NCBI GenBank assembly: GCA_910587285.1
Contig: CAJULM010000001.1
Span: 124,001-188,000 of the forward strand
Direction: 5' to 3'
Origin: an uncultured Oscillospiraceae bacterium
GTDB taxonomy: Bacteria > Bacillota > Clostridia > Oscillospirales > Oscillospiraceae
Length of the DNA stretch: 64,000 nucleotides
Shown here in pieces: positions 42,021 through 51,203 of the stretch; position 1 is the stretch's first letter, and every line of letters starts with the position of its first letter. The notes under the pieces were generated by a model that saw only the letters and a program-made list of their open reading frames with translations, ran no database searches and was not told the DNA's origin. A program made the position numbers and the translations under genes.

Positions 42021-43715
42021 TCAAAACTGATCCATACCGCAGGCCGTGGCCTGCTCAATCAAGCGGCGGTCGTTCGTCACCGCGTCGTAGAACCGGAAGC
42101 CGCCTGAAAAATTATATGCCTCATACCCGTGCCCGGCCAGGAGGCGGCAGGCAATGTAGCTACGCAGGCCGCTCTGGCACATCACATAGACCGGTTTGCC
42201 GGGCTCGATCTGATCCAGCCGGTCCCGCAGTTCGTCCACGGGGATATTTTGGAACCCCTCCGCGTGCCCCATGCCGTACTCCTGGCGGGTGCGCACGTCC
42301 AGCAGCGTCGCGCCGCCGTCCCGGGGCAGGTCCTTCACATCCTCCACGCGGAATTGCCTCACGATCCCTTTTGCCAGGTTTTCCACCATGAAGCCCGCCA
42401 TATTCACCGGGTCCTTGGCGGAGGAGTAGGGCGGCGCATAGGCCAGGTCAAGTTCTTTCAGCTGGATGGCCGTCAGCCCGGCGTGAATGGCCGTCGCCAG
42501 CACGTCGATCCGTTTATCCACCCCGTCATAGCCCACGATCTGTGCCCCTAACAGGCGGTAGGTCTCCTTTTCAAAGACCACCTTTATGGTCATCACCCGC
42601 CCGCCGGGATAGTAGCCCGCGTGGCTCATGGGGGACAGTACCACCGTATCCACATCCAGCCCCGCCTTTCTGGCGCTGGTCTCGTTGACGCCGGTAGCGG
42701 CCGCCGTCAGGTCGAATACCTTGATGACCGAGCTGCCCTGGCTGCCTAAATACCGGCTGTCCCCGCCGCAGATGTTATCCGCCGCGATACGGCCCTGCTT
42801 GTTGGCGGGCCCCGCCAGGGAGATCAGCGTATTCTGCCCAGTGACCGCGTGCTTCACCTGCACCGCATCCCCCACGGCGTAGATGTCTGGGACGGAGGTC
42901 TCCATCCGGTCGTTGACCACGATGCTGCCCCTGGGCCCCAGCTCCAGCCCCGCCGCTTTGGCCAGGGCGGTGTCCGGGGTGACACCGATGGCCAGCGCCA
43001 CCATATCGGCGTGGAGGGGAGGCGCGTCCTTCAGCAGCACGTCCACGCCGCCATCCCGCGCCGCAAAGCCCTCCACCGTGCGGCCCAGGGCCAGCCGGAT
43101 GCCGTGCCGCCGTACCTCGCCGTGGAGGAAGGACGCCATGTCCGGGTCAAAGGGCCCCATGAGCTGGCTGAGCTGCTCCACGATGGTGACCTCCAGCCCC
43201 AGCTCCCGCAGGTTTTCCGCCAGCTCCACCCCGATGAAGCCACCCCCCACCAGCACTGCGGACTTGGGGCGGCTGGCGTCGATGTGCGCCTTGAGGCGGA
43301 AGGTGTCCTCCACCGTCCGCAGGGTGAAAAGCTGCTCCAGCTCCAGCCCAGGGAGGGGCGGCCGAGTGGGCTTGGCACCGGGGGATAGGATGAGCTTGTC
43401 GTAGCTCTCCTCAAAGCTCTCGCTGGTGCCCAGATTTTTGACGGAGACGGTCTTTTTATCCGGGTGGATGGCGGTGACCTCGTGCCGCACCCGCATATCC
43501 ACCTGGAAGCGGGCGAAGAAGCTCTCCGGCGTCTGGAGAGTGAGGGCCTCGGGGGCCTCAATGACCCCGCCAATATAGTAGGGCAGGCCGCAGTTGGCGT
43601 AGGAGACATACCCTGACCTCTCAAAAACCACGATCTCCGCCTGTTCGTCCAGCCGGCGCAGCCGGGCCGCCGCCGTGGCGCCTCCCGCCACTCCGCCGAT
43701 TATAACTACTTTCAT
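42021..43715 (-). CDS. CoA-disulfide reductase/polysulfide reductase with C-terminal rhodanese domain
   Basis: 564 residues from ATG 43715 (AAGGTGG upstream). FAD-binding start VVIIGGVAGGATAAARLRR, redox cysteine 42 in SYANCGLPYYIGG, NAD(P) motif VLVGGGFIGVELAENL, VPDIYAVGDAV, then a C-terminal rhodanese domain (about 460-550) with active cysteine in VMCQSGLRS. Known fusions of this type reduce CoA disulfide, persulfide or polysulfide. Placed next to cysteine-degrading genes it would handle sulfane sulfur. A TTGTGACAATATCAC dyad upstream (43782-43796) resembles a redox-regulator site but the spacing is off by one. Confidence 0.92.
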   Translation of the reverse strand: MKVVIIGGVAGGATAAARLRRLDEQAEIVVFERSGYVSYANCGLPYYIGGVIEAPEALTLQTPESFFARFQVDMRVRHEVTAIHPDKKTVSVKNLGTSESFEESYDKLILSPGAKPTRPPLPGLELEQLFTLRTVEDTFRLKAHIDASRPKSAVLVGGGFIGVELAENLRELGLEVTIVEQLSQLMGPFDPDMASFLHGEVRRHGIRLALGRTVEGFAARDGGVDVLLKDAPPLHADMVALAIGVTPDTALAKAAGLELGPRGSIVVNDRMETSVPDIYAVGDAVQVKHAVTGQNTLISLAGPANKQGRIAADNICGGDSRYLGSQGSSVIKVFDLTAAATGVNETSARKAGLDVDTVVLSPMSHAGYYPGGRVMTIKVVFEKETYRLLGAQIVGYDGVDKRIDVLATAIHAGLTAIQLKELDLAYAPPYSSAKDPVNMAGFMVENLAKGIVRQFRVEDVKDLPRDGGATLLDVRTRQEYGMGHAEGFQNIPVDELRDRLDQIEPGKPVYVMCQSGLRSYIACRLLAGHGYEAYNFSGGFRFYDAVTNDRRLIEQATACGMDQF

Positions 43716-43883
43716 GTCAGCGTTCCACCTTTTCTTATTTGATGGTTTTATAATACTCCGAATTTTCCGCAAGTTCCGTGATATTGTCACAAGGGCTTTG
43801 TGCAGCCGCTCCCTGTATGTGCGCACTCCTGATCCTTCGGTTCAACATTTTGCCCGCGGGATCAGGGGGCCGCGCAAGCCGGG

Positions 43884-44366
43884 TTAAAATGTAACGCGCA
43901 TCTGACGCCAGACCACATCTCCATGGGTGGACCGGGAAATGCCCTCGTCCACAAAGCCAAATTTGGCGTAGTACTGCACAAGGGCTTCCTTGCACGTCAG
44001 CACCACGCCCCGGCGGCCCTGCGCTTTGGCCACTCCAACCACATGGCGCAGGAGCCGCCCGGCGCAGCCCTGGCGGCGGTAGGCCGGAATGGTGTCCACG
44101 CCGAAGATCATCTGCCACGCGCCGCCCTCATCGTGCAGGGAGGCATCCCCATACATCTCGTCCCGCAGGTCCGGCTCGTCCGTCACCAGGCCGTTGACAA
44201 AGCCCACCATGGCGCCGCCGTCCAGCAGCACCCAGAAGTGGTCGGGATAGGCGGCCACGCGGGCCGAGAGGCTGGCGGCGCTGGCGGCCTCTGCTGCGGG
44301 GAAACAGGCCGACTCAATTTGAATGATTGCGGGCAGGTCTTCGGGAACAGCGGTTCGGATCTCCAT
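43884..44366 (-). CDS. GNAT-family N-acetyltransferase
   Basis: About 160 residues from ATG 44366 (GGAAAGG at 12 bases; an ATG at 44378 is too close). Acetyl-CoA motif IPAYRRQGCAGRLLRHV, and the ending VQYYAKFGFVDEG. The middle DEMYGDASLHDEGG resembles the arylalkylamine-acetyltransferase branch. Substrate unknown; its position behind the cysteine-desulfidase genes suggests an amine or thiol metabolite. Confidence 0.85.
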   Translation of the reverse strand: MEIRTAVPEDLPAIIQIESACFPAAEAASAASLSARVAAYPDHFWVLLDGGAMVGFVNGLVTDEPDLRDEMYGDASLHDEGGAWQMIFGVDTIPAYRRQGCAGRLLRHVVGVAKAQGRRGVVLTCKEALVQYYAKFGFVDEGISRSTHGDVVWRQMRVTF

Positions 44367-44387
44367 GGCGGTGTCCATCCTTTCCGG

Positions 44388-45689
44388 TCAATCCATCATA
44401 ATTTTGACAATTTCTTTGTCGGTCTCCCGCATCCCCTCCCGGCCCAGACGGCCCACGTTGCGGATGGTGGCCTCCACGCCCTTGGTAATGATGCCGTCGC
44501 CGGAGCGGAACTGCTGACCGTTGAGGTACATATGGTAGCCGAGAATACCCGCCTCCACGCTGGAGGCGATCTTAGCCGCGCAGCTGGGCTTGGCCCCGTC
44601 GCAGATGATGCCGGAGACGATGGCCAGAGCGTTGACCAGGGTGTGGGATATGGCATTGCAGTCCGCACCCTGGAGGTAGGCGATGCCGCAGCCCGCCGCG
44701 CAGCCCGCGCTCACCGCGCCGCAGTAGGCGGACAGCCGGCCAATGCCGGTCTTTTCATGAATGGCGATCAGGTTGGACAGCGCCAGCGCCCGGTACAATG
44801 TCTCCTGAGGCGCACCCAGCTCCTTCGCATATTCAATCACCGGGATGGAGACCGTGATGCCCTGGTTCCCGTTGCCGGAGTTGATGACCACGGGCAGCTC
44901 GCAGCCGCTCATCCGGGCGTCGGAGCCGGCCGCCGCCTTGGCCGTGGCCCGGTTGCGTATATTGCCGCCGTAGAATTTCAGCATGGTGGCGCCGATGTTG
45001 GCGCCGTAATCGCCGTTCAGCCCCTCCTGAGAGATGGCGGTGTTGTATTTGATCTGGGTGTCCAGCGGGCCTCGGATGTCCGCCAGATCGCAGGTGGCGG
45101 CAAAGTCGAAAATATCCGCCACGGTGAGCAGGCTTTTGTCGGTCAGGCCCTGTTCGCCGGAGCTTTCCACGTCACAGCCCACGGGGGCCTCCTGGTCGGT
45201 GTTGTCCAACAGAACCTGGTCGTTTTTCCGAATGTAGGCAATGTTGGTGTGGTAATGGCTGATGCGCACCGCAGCGCAGTCGCCGCCCCGGTGGAGCGAC
45301 ACGATGATGTCAAAAATGATCCCATTGTCAACGGCCTCCACAGTGACGGGCACGGATTCCAAAAACGCCCGCATGGCCTGCTTCTCCCCGGCACTGACCT
45401 GGGAGATCACCTCCAGCTTCCGTTCCGCCTTACCCGCCACGATGCCCGCCGCGGCGGCGGCCTCGATGCCCTTCATACCTCCGGTGTTGGGGACGATGAC
45501 GCTTTTCACGTTTTTAATGATGTTGTTGCTGACGCCGATTTTCACCCAGTCCGGCTCCTGCCCCAGCACCTCCCGGGCCTTGGCGGCGGCGTAGGCGATA
45601 GCGATGGGCTCGGTGCAGCCCATGGCGGGGATCAGCTCTTCCTTCAGGATCTGTACGTAAGCCTGATAAACAGGGCTGTTCTTTTCCAT
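44388..45689 (-). CDS. L-cysteine desulfidase-family Fe-S enzyme (CdsB/UPF0597)
   Basis: About 433 residues from ATG 45689 (AAGGAG ten bases ahead). The conserved AMGCTEPIAIAYAAA region puts a cysteine at residue 25, the same as the cluster-region cysteine of the Methanocaldococcus enzyme. Further conserved cysteines are in YCGAVSAGCAAGCG and ICDGAKPSCAAK. The family splits cysteine to H2S, ammonia and pyruvate with a [4Fe-4S] cluster, and is related to serine dehydratase alpha chains. With PatB-like and RidA genes nearby a thiol-amino-acid catabolic role is likely. The substrate could also be serine or another amino acid. Confidence 0.88.
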   Translation of the reverse strand: MEKNSPVYQAYVQILKEELIPAMGCTEPIAIAYAAAKAREVLGQEPDWVKIGVSNNIIKNVKSVIVPNTGGMKGIEAAAAAGIVAGKAERKLEVISQVSAGEKQAMRAFLESVPVTVEAVDNGIIFDIIVSLHRGGDCAAVRISHYHTNIAYIRKNDQVLLDNTDQEAPVGCDVESSGEQGLTDKSLLTVADIFDFAATCDLADIRGPLDTQIKYNTAISQEGLNGDYGANIGATMLKFYGGNIRNRATAKAAAGSDARMSGCELPVVINSGNGNQGITVSIPVIEYAKELGAPQETLYRALALSNLIAIHEKTGIGRLSAYCGAVSAGCAAGCGIAYLQGADCNAISHTLVNALAIVSGIICDGAKPSCAAKIASSVEAGILGYHMYLNGQQFRSGDGIITKGVEATIRNVGRLGREGMRETDKEIVKIMMD

Positions 45690-45694
45690 GGAAT

Positions 45695-46981
45695 TCATTC
45701 TCCTTTTGAGGGCCGCTTTTCGGCCAGGATGTCCACGATGGTTTTCTCGGCGGCAGTCATGCCGGGGGAGGCGATTCGGCCCATATTGCGCATGGTCTCC
45801 TCTGGAGTAGGCGCATTGATGCCGTGTATACTATGAATATAGACGTTTTCCATGGCCATGTCAACGGCATTCCACGCCGCGTCCACCGCCACCACGCCCT
45901 TCATGGCGCAGCCCTGGTTTCCGCCGTCGCAGATCATGCCGGTGATGCTCCCGGCCAGATTGTTGATGGCATGGGCCATCATCTCCGTGGAGCCGCCCCG
46001 GAGGAGCACCAGGCCGCAGGCCATGCCGGTCCCGGCTGCGATGGCGCAGCCGCAGAAGGCGGACAGCCTGCCGGAATGCTCCTTGATGTACATACACACC
46101 AGGCAGCTCAGCGCCGTGGCCCGCAGCAGCGCCTCCTCGGAATACCCGTTCACCCGGCAGGCGGCGTACAGCGGCATGGTGGCGATGATGCCGTGGGCCC
46201 CGGAGCCGGTGATGCTCATGGCCGGCTCCGGCAGACCCAGCACCCGGGCCTCGATGGCGGCGTTGCACAGCAGGGAGGCGGTCTTCCGCTCGTCGCTGGA
46301 GATGAGCTGTCCGCCGTTGGCCTGGAGCAGCCAGGGGCCGAAGGTGGTCCTCGCGCTGGCCAGCCCCGCCCGGCACAAAGCCATATTCAGATCAAAAGCC
46401 CGGCGGATAAAGGACAGCTCATCCACAGGCACATGAAGGGCATAGTGGTGAAGCTGGGCCAGAGTATAGCAGTGGATAAGCGGCGGGACTTCCTCTCCGT
46501 CCTGAGTCTGAGCAGGCGTTTCAAACACGACGCACCCGTTTTCGCAAATGGATACGATGTTGGTATGGGAATCCCGTATGGTCACACAGGCGCTGCCCAT
46601 TTCCGTGACCACAGTGGCCTCAATGAAGATGCGGCTGTCGATCCCGCTCAGCTCCACCTGAACCTTTCCGGCGGCCACCAACTCTTTCGCCTGTTTGGCC
46701 TGCCTGGGGGTAACGCCGTCCAGACATTCCAGACCCTTGGCCGGGTCGCCTCCCACCGCCCCCAGGGCGGCGGCGTGGGCGGCCCCCACCTGACCGCTGC
46801 CCGGAATGCCGCAGGTAAAAGCGTTTTTGAACAGGCCGCTGTTCAGCCGCAGACGGATCTCCTGAGGTTCCCCGGCACTGCGGGCCCTGGCCGTGGCCGC
46901 CGCAAAGGCAATGGCCCCCGGCTCCGTCACACCCAGGGCTGGGCGCATATCCTCCCAGATCAGCTGCGTCAATTCCTGCAT
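45695..46981 (-). CDS. Divergent paralogue of the cysteine desulfidase family
   Basis: About 428 residues from ATG 46981 (GGAAGGGAG upstream). Same domain plan as its neighbour, but the motif that reads MGCTEPIA there is LGVTEPGA here, so the first conserved cysteine is valine. The later cysteines (FCGCAIAAGTG, ICDGGNQGCAMKG) remain. The two may form a heteromer, as alpha/beta serine dehydratases do, or this one may act on a different substrate. The stop lies 5 bp before the start of the paralogue. Confidence 0.86.
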   Translation of the reverse strand: MQELTQLIWEDMRPALGVTEPGAIAFAAATARARSAGEPQEIRLRLNSGLFKNAFTCGIPGSGQVGAAHAAALGAVGGDPAKGLECLDGVTPRQAKQAKELVAAGKVQVELSGIDSRIFIEATVVTEMGSACVTIRDSHTNIVSICENGCVVFETPAQTQDGEEVPPLIHCYTLAQLHHYALHVPVDELSFIRRAFDLNMALCRAGLASARTTFGPWLLQANGGQLISSDERKTASLLCNAAIEARVLGLPEPAMSITGSGAHGIIATMPLYAACRVNGYSEEALLRATALSCLVCMYIKEHSGRLSAFCGCAIAAGTGMACGLVLLRGGSTEMMAHAINNLAGSITGMICDGGNQGCAMKGVVAVDAAWNAVDMAMENVYIHSIHGINAPTPEETMRNMGRIASPGMTAAEKTIVDILAEKRPSKGE

Positions 46982-47043
46982 GATGCGCGCTCCCTTCCAA
47001 AAATGGCCCCGGTCGGTCAAGAACCGTCCGGGGCCGTAGGATG

Positions 47044-47295
47044 TCAGGCCAGAACCTCGTCCAGCGACAGGCTCATGCTGCCGTCCTCCCGGACAAAGCA
47101 GGGCACGCCCAGGCGCTGGGTGCCGCGGATGTCCGCATACAGCTCGCTGGTCTCCCGGACGTTCAGATAGGTCTGGAGAGCGGCGTGGCAGGACAGGATA
47201 TCCTGGAAGCTGGCCTCTACTCCGGCGGCGGTGAGCTGGTTCAGCGCATACAGGGTATCGGGGCAGAGATGGCTGCCGATGACAGTGATTTTCAT
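47044..47295 (-). CDS. Glutaredoxin-like protein
   Basis: 83 residues of a thioredoxin fold. N-terminal GSHLCPDTLYAL has a single active-site cysteine (C-P-x-T in place of C-P-x-C), and GVPCFVREDG carries the cis-proline loop with another cysteine. Small proteins of this type are found beside selenium and cysteine genes in clostridia. AAAGGAG before ATG 47295. Confidence 0.8.
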   Translation of the reverse strand: MKITVIGSHLCPDTLYALNQLTAAGVEASFQDILSCHAALQTYLNVRETSELYADIRGTQRLGVPCFVREDGSMSLSLDEVLA

Positions 47296-47325
47296 AGTGA
47301 TGGCTCCTTTTCTAAAATGATTTGA

Positions 47326-47694
47326 TTATTTGACCGCGATGGCCTCGATCTCACACAGCACGCCCTTGGGCAGGTCCTTCACCGCCACGCAGGAGCGGGC
47401 GGGCTTGGACGCGAAGTATTTGGCGTAGACCTGGTTGAACGCGGCGAAGTCCCCCATGTCCGCCAGGAAGCAGGTGGTTTTGAGAACCCGATCGAAGTCG
47501 GTGCCCGCGGCTTGCAGGATGGCACCCACGTTTTTACAGCTCTGCTGGGTCTGGGCAGCAATGCCCTCGGGTACCGCGCCGGTGGCGGGATCCACCGGGA
47601 TCTGGCCGGAGGTGATGACGAAGCCGTTGGCTTCAAACCCCTGGGAATAGGGGCCGATCGCCCCGGGCGCGTTCTTTGTCTCGATTACTTGCAT
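47326..47694 (-). CDS. ridA: RidA family enamine/imine deaminase
   Basis: 122 residues, full length. Family marks: NAPGAIGPYSQG, SGQIPVDPATG, the active arginine in KPARSCVAVKDLPKG and CEIEAIAV. RidA hydrolyses 2-aminoacrylate formed by PLP-dependent or Fe-S lyases that break down cysteine or serine, giving pyruvate and ammonia. Its place between the symporter and the desulfidase genes fits this. Confidence 0.95.
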   Translation of the reverse strand: MQVIETKNAPGAIGPYSQGFEANGFVITSGQIPVDPATGAVPEGIAAQTQQSCKNVGAILQAAGTDFDRVLKTTCFLADMGDFAAFNQVYAKYFASKPARSCVAVKDLPKGVLCEIEAIAVK

Positions 47695-47722
47695 CGTGAA
47701 AACTCCTTTCTTGTGGTTTGGC

Positions 47723-48982
47723 TCAGGCGTCGATCAGCTCGCCCGCAGCGGCCTTTTTATCCAGCCAGTCCCTGCCCTCCACCATACGGGTAACCATCAT
47801 GGAGGCGATGGTGTCGCCCGCGGCGTTGAGGCAGGTGGCGGCGGGGTCAAACAGGAAGCCCAGGGTGGCGATGAGGGGGAACGCCTCAGGCGGGAAGCCG
47901 AACATACTGACAATCAGCATCTCACCCACCAGCCCGCCGCCGGGAGCGCCGGACAGTACGAAGGCGCTGAGGATGGACACGGCGATGGCCATGGCGTAAG
48001 TGTCCACGCCCTGGAAGGGCATCCCAAACACGCTGAAGAGGAACGCGATCTTGACGATGGAGCTGAGGACCGAGCCGTCCATGTGCATGGTGCAGCCCAT
48101 GGGCAGGACCAGGTCGCTGACGTCCTCCGGCACGCCGATGTTCTGGCAGGCCTCCTTGCTGACGGGGAGGGTGGCGGCGGAGCTCTGGGTGGCGAAGGCG
48201 GTGACAGCGGGGGCCAGGATGTACTTCAGCATCCGCTTCAGGCCGGTCTTTCCGGCGGCGAACAGGGCATACAGCGGGAAGAAAATGACCACATACAGCA
48301 GGCACAGCGGGTAGTACACCACCATGGAGCGGCCGTAGTCGCCGATGAGCTCCGGGCCGTACACGGCGATGAGATTGGCGAAGTATGCGCCCAGGCCGAT
48401 GGGGGCCACCTTCATGATGACGCCCACGAACTTCATGATGACATCATTGAGGCCGGTCAGCCACTTGCTCATGATATTTTCCTCGCCGTTGCGGCTGATG
48501 CTGGACACGCAGAAGCCGAAGATCATGGAGAAAATGATGAGGGGCAGCATGTTGGACTTGGACAGCAGCTGACTGAAATCGCCCACCGTCAGCGCGCCCA
48601 CGATCATGTCCCCGGCGCTCTGCATCTGGCCCATCTCGGCCTCGCCCATCTGGATGCTGGCCCCGGCGGCGGGGTTGAACAGGTTGACCCAGATGAGCAC
48701 GCAGGCCCCGGCGAAGGCGCCGGTGGCCAGGAAGGTCAGCAGGGTGCTGCCTAAGATCTTGCCCAGCCGCTTCATATTGGCCATGGCTCCCACAGCAGAG
48801 GCGATGGAGGCAAAGACCAGCGGCACGACGATGGTGAACATCAGGTTCAGGAAAATATCGCCCAGGGGCTTGAGCTTGGTGCCGAAATCGTGGGCGATGA
48901 TGCCGATCAGCGCGCCGATGGCAATGCCGCCCAGGAGCAAAATGGGCATCTTATACTGTTCCCAGAAGGATCTTTTCTGCAT
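47723..48982 (-). CDS. Sodium:dicarboxylate/amino-acid symporter (DAACS family)
   Basis: 419 residues, eight membrane helices plus re-entrant loops. Signature parts: FTIVVPLVFASIASAVG, AFATQSSAATLPVSKEA (HP1 serine-rich) and GAPGGGLVGEMLI (HP2), with MGCTMHMDGSVL. Members carry glutamate, serine/threonine or cystine. In this operon a sulfur amino acid such as cystine is the reasonable guess (TcyP belongs to this family). Confidence 0.92.
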   Translation of the reverse strand: MQKRSFWEQYKMPILLLGGIAIGALIGIIAHDFGTKLKPLGDIFLNLMFTIVVPLVFASIASAVGAMANMKRLGKILGSTLLTFLATGAFAGACVLIWVNLFNPAAGASIQMGEAEMGQMQSAGDMIVGALTVGDFSQLLSKSNMLPLIIFSMIFGFCVSSISRNGEENIMSKWLTGLNDVIMKFVGVIMKVAPIGLGAYFANLIAVYGPELIGDYGRSMVVYYPLCLLYVVIFFPLYALFAAGKTGLKRMLKYILAPAVTAFATQSSAATLPVSKEACQNIGVPEDVSDLVLPMGCTMHMDGSVLSSIVKIAFLFSVFGMPFQGVDTYAMAIAVSILSAFVLSGAPGGGLVGEMLIVSMFGFPPEAFPLIATLGFLFDPAATCLNAAGDTIASMMVTRMVEGRDWLDKKAAAGELIDA

Positions 48983-49013
48983 TGTGATGTCTCCCTTTCT
49001 TTTTATGGTGGCG

Positions 49014-50180
49014 TCACAGCGTGTTAATCGCGGACTTGAGCCGGGCCATAGCCTCTTCCAGCGTGGCCCGGGGGCAGGCGGCGTTGAGCCGCATATAGCC
49101 GCTGAGGCTGCGGCCGAAGGTATAGCCCTCGTTCAGGCCCAGCTTTGCCTTGTGGATGAAGAAGTCCCGGAGCTCTTCGTTGCTCATACCCAGCTCCCGG
49201 CAGTCCAGCCACATCAGATAGGTGGCGTCGGGGCAGTTGGGCTTGATCTGGGGGATGTTCGCCGCGCAGAAGTCCCGGACATAGTCAAAGTTGGCGCTGA
49301 GGTAGGGGAGAAGCTGCTCCAGCCACTCCTCGCCCTCCCGGTAGGCGGCCTCCATGGCCACGGAGCTGAAGGCGTTGTTGCGGTGGATGTCCATGCCCCC
49401 CCAGAAGCCGTCGTAGGCCGCTTTCAGTTCGGCGTTGGGAAAAATGGTGGTGCTGGCCTGGAGCCCCGCCAGGTTGAAGGTCTTGGTGGCGGAGATGCAG
49501 GTGATCACGCCGGCGGTGATCTCCGGAGAGAGGGAGGCGGTGGGGGTGTGGCGCTTGCCGTGGAAGATCAGGTCAGAGTGGATCTCGTCGGACACCAGCA
49601 GGGTGTTGTGTTCCATACATATCTCCGCCATTTTTGTCAGCTCCTCGGGCGTCCAAACGATGCCCAGGGGGTTGTGGGGATTGCACAGCAGGAACACGTC
49701 GCACTCCTTGGCCTTGGCGGCGAAGTCGTCAAAGTCGATGTGCCAGCGCCCATCGGACTCCACCAGCTTGTTCTCCACCACCGTGCGGCCCCAGGCCTCT
49801 ACCACGTCGTAGAACTCGGAATACACCGGGGTCTGGATCAGGACCTTGCCGTTTTTGCTGAACAGCTTCACAATGGCGGACAGCGCGGGCACCACGCCCA
49901 GGCTCCAGCTCATCAGCGAGATGTCCGGCTTCCAGCCGTTGCGCTTGACCTGCCACTGCTGGACGGCCTCAAAATAGCTGTCCGGGCGGGAGGTGTAGCC
50001 CCAGATGCCCTCCTCGGCCTTGGCCTTGCAGGCGTCGATGATGGGCTGGGCGGTGCGGAAATCCATGTCCGCCACCCACAGGGGCAGCACGTCGCCGGTG
50101 CCGAACTTTTTGATCCGCTCGTCGTACTTGGAGGAACGGTTTGCGCTGCGGTCGATCACTTCATCGAAATTGTATTTCAT
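49014..50180 (-). CDS. patB: MalY/PatB-family C-S lyase (cystathionine beta-lyase)
   Basis: 388 residues from ATG 50180 (AAAGGAG upstream; no signal for upstream extensions). Fold type I PLP enzyme: LPLWVADMDF and GIWGYTSRPD at the start, CNPHNPLGIVWTPEEL, VSDEIHSDLIFHG, and the PLP lysine in SATKTFNLAGLQAS. The family splits cystathionine, cysteine and other C-S bonds into thiol or H2S plus 2-aminoacrylate. First gene of the leftward operon, opposite to an XRE regulator. Confidence 0.93.
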   Translation of the reverse strand: MKYNFDEVIDRSANRSSKYDERIKKFGTGDVLPLWVADMDFRTAQPIIDACKAKAEEGIWGYTSRPDSYFEAVQQWQVKRNGWKPDISLMSWSLGVVPALSAIVKLFSKNGKVLIQTPVYSEFYDVVEAWGRTVVENKLVESDGRWHIDFDDFAAKAKECDVFLLCNPHNPLGIVWTPEELTKMAEICMEHNTLLVSDEIHSDLIFHGKRHTPTASLSPEITAGVITCISATKTFNLAGLQASTTIFPNAELKAAYDGFWGGMDIHRNNAFSSVAMEAAYREGEEWLEQLLPYLSANFDYVRDFCAANIPQIKPNCPDATYLMWLDCRELGMSNEELRDFFIHKAKLGLNEGYTFGRSLSGYMRLNAACPRATLEEAMARLKSAINTL

Positions 50181-50302
50181 GGGCTGCTCCTTTGCTGAAA
50201 GCGGCGTCTCATGTCCGGCCATGGGGCGCCGCCTCGGGTTTTTGGGGCGAGAGCCGCGGCCGCCGGCATCGCCCTTGCGTGCCATTACCATACTTGAACC
50301 GG

Positions 50303-50333
50303 GTGGAAAAGTCCAACGGGCGAATTTTTCCAC
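50303..50333. promoter_or_regulatory. Inverted repeat between patB and the XRE gene (candidate operator)
   Basis: GTGGAAAA (50303-50310) and TTTTCCAC (50326-50333), perfect 8-bp arms 15 bp apart, in the 307-bp divergent region 50181-50487. Confidence 0.5.
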
Positions 50334-50378
50334 ACAGGAAACATCTTTACAATTTGTTTCCTCAGAATGCAAAATCGA

Positions 50379-50407
50379 TTGCGTTTCCCTCGGAATCCTG
50401 TTATACT
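50379..50407 (+). promoter_or_regulatory. Promoter of the XRE regulator gene
   Basis: TTGCGT (50379-50384), 17-bp spacer, TATACT (50402-50407). Confidence 0.7.
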
Positions 50408-50487
50408 GTTAAAAGGACAAGTGATTTCACAAAATTGGCTCTTTTGAGTAAACTGTGCATAATGTGCAATTTTAGGAGGTCAATTCT

Positions 50488-51192
50488 ATGAATATCGCCG
50501 AAGAAACCGGGAGCAAGATCCGGCATTACCGGAAAATAAAGCAGATGACGGTGGAACAACTGGCCACCGCCATCCGCAAAAGCAAATCCTGCGTATCAAA
50601 ATATGAGTCGGGACAGATCACCATCGACGTGGTAACGCTGTACGAAATCGCCCAGGCCCTGGATGTGAAGGTGACACAGCTGCTCCACCTGCCCCTGTCA
50701 CCCCATCCGGGGGCGCCCTCCGGATCGGTCCCCTCCTTTTTTGTGGGGCTGAGCCATTTGTATATGTACTATTATGATGGGCGGAAAAACCGCCTTACCC
50801 GCTGCGTGGTGGACATTTTTTCAGAGGTAGAGCCTGGGGTCTATCAGGTTCAGATGTACATGAACGTGGACGACTACAGTCACTATCAGCAGTGCGAAAA
50901 TCTGTATGACGGCGTGCTGACCCATTACGACGCGCTGAGCACGCTGATCATGAAGAATCAGAGCATGGAGATGGACAACTACCAGGTGGGCATTCCCAGC
51001 CCTTATATGAACGCCCCCACCAAATGGGCACTGGCCTTTGGAATCTCCAGCCGGCCTTTAATGCCCACCTCCACTAAAGTGCTGTTGTCCAAAACCGTCC
51101 AAAAGGAAACCCCGGAATTTGAAAAGGAGCTGCGCTTGTCCAAGGAGGACATCCGCCTGATGAAGCAGTATAATATGCTGACGGTTTTGTGA
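50488..51192 (+). CDS. XRE-family transcriptional regulator
   Basis: 234 residues. N-terminal Cro/C1-type HTH (about 9-63): IRHYRKIKQMTVEQLATAI and SCVSKYESGQITI. The remaining part (about 85-234) is a sensor-like region I cannot assign to a family. It is divergent from the patB-led operon and is its likely regulator. Ribosome site AGGAGG before ATG 50488. Confidence 0.88.
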   Translation: MNIAEETGSKIRHYRKIKQMTVEQLATAIRKSKSCVSKYESGQITIDVVTLYEIAQALDVKVTQLLHLPLSPHPGAPSGSVPSFFVGLSHLYMYYYDGRKNRLTRCVVDIFSEVEPGVYQVQMYMNVDDYSHYQQCENLYDGVLTHYDALSTLIMKNQSMEMDNYQVGIPSPYMNAPTKWALAFGISSRPLMPTSTKVLLSKTVQKETPEFEKELRLSKEDIRLMKQYNMLTVL

Positions 51193-51203
51193 AAGCACCT
51201 TGA

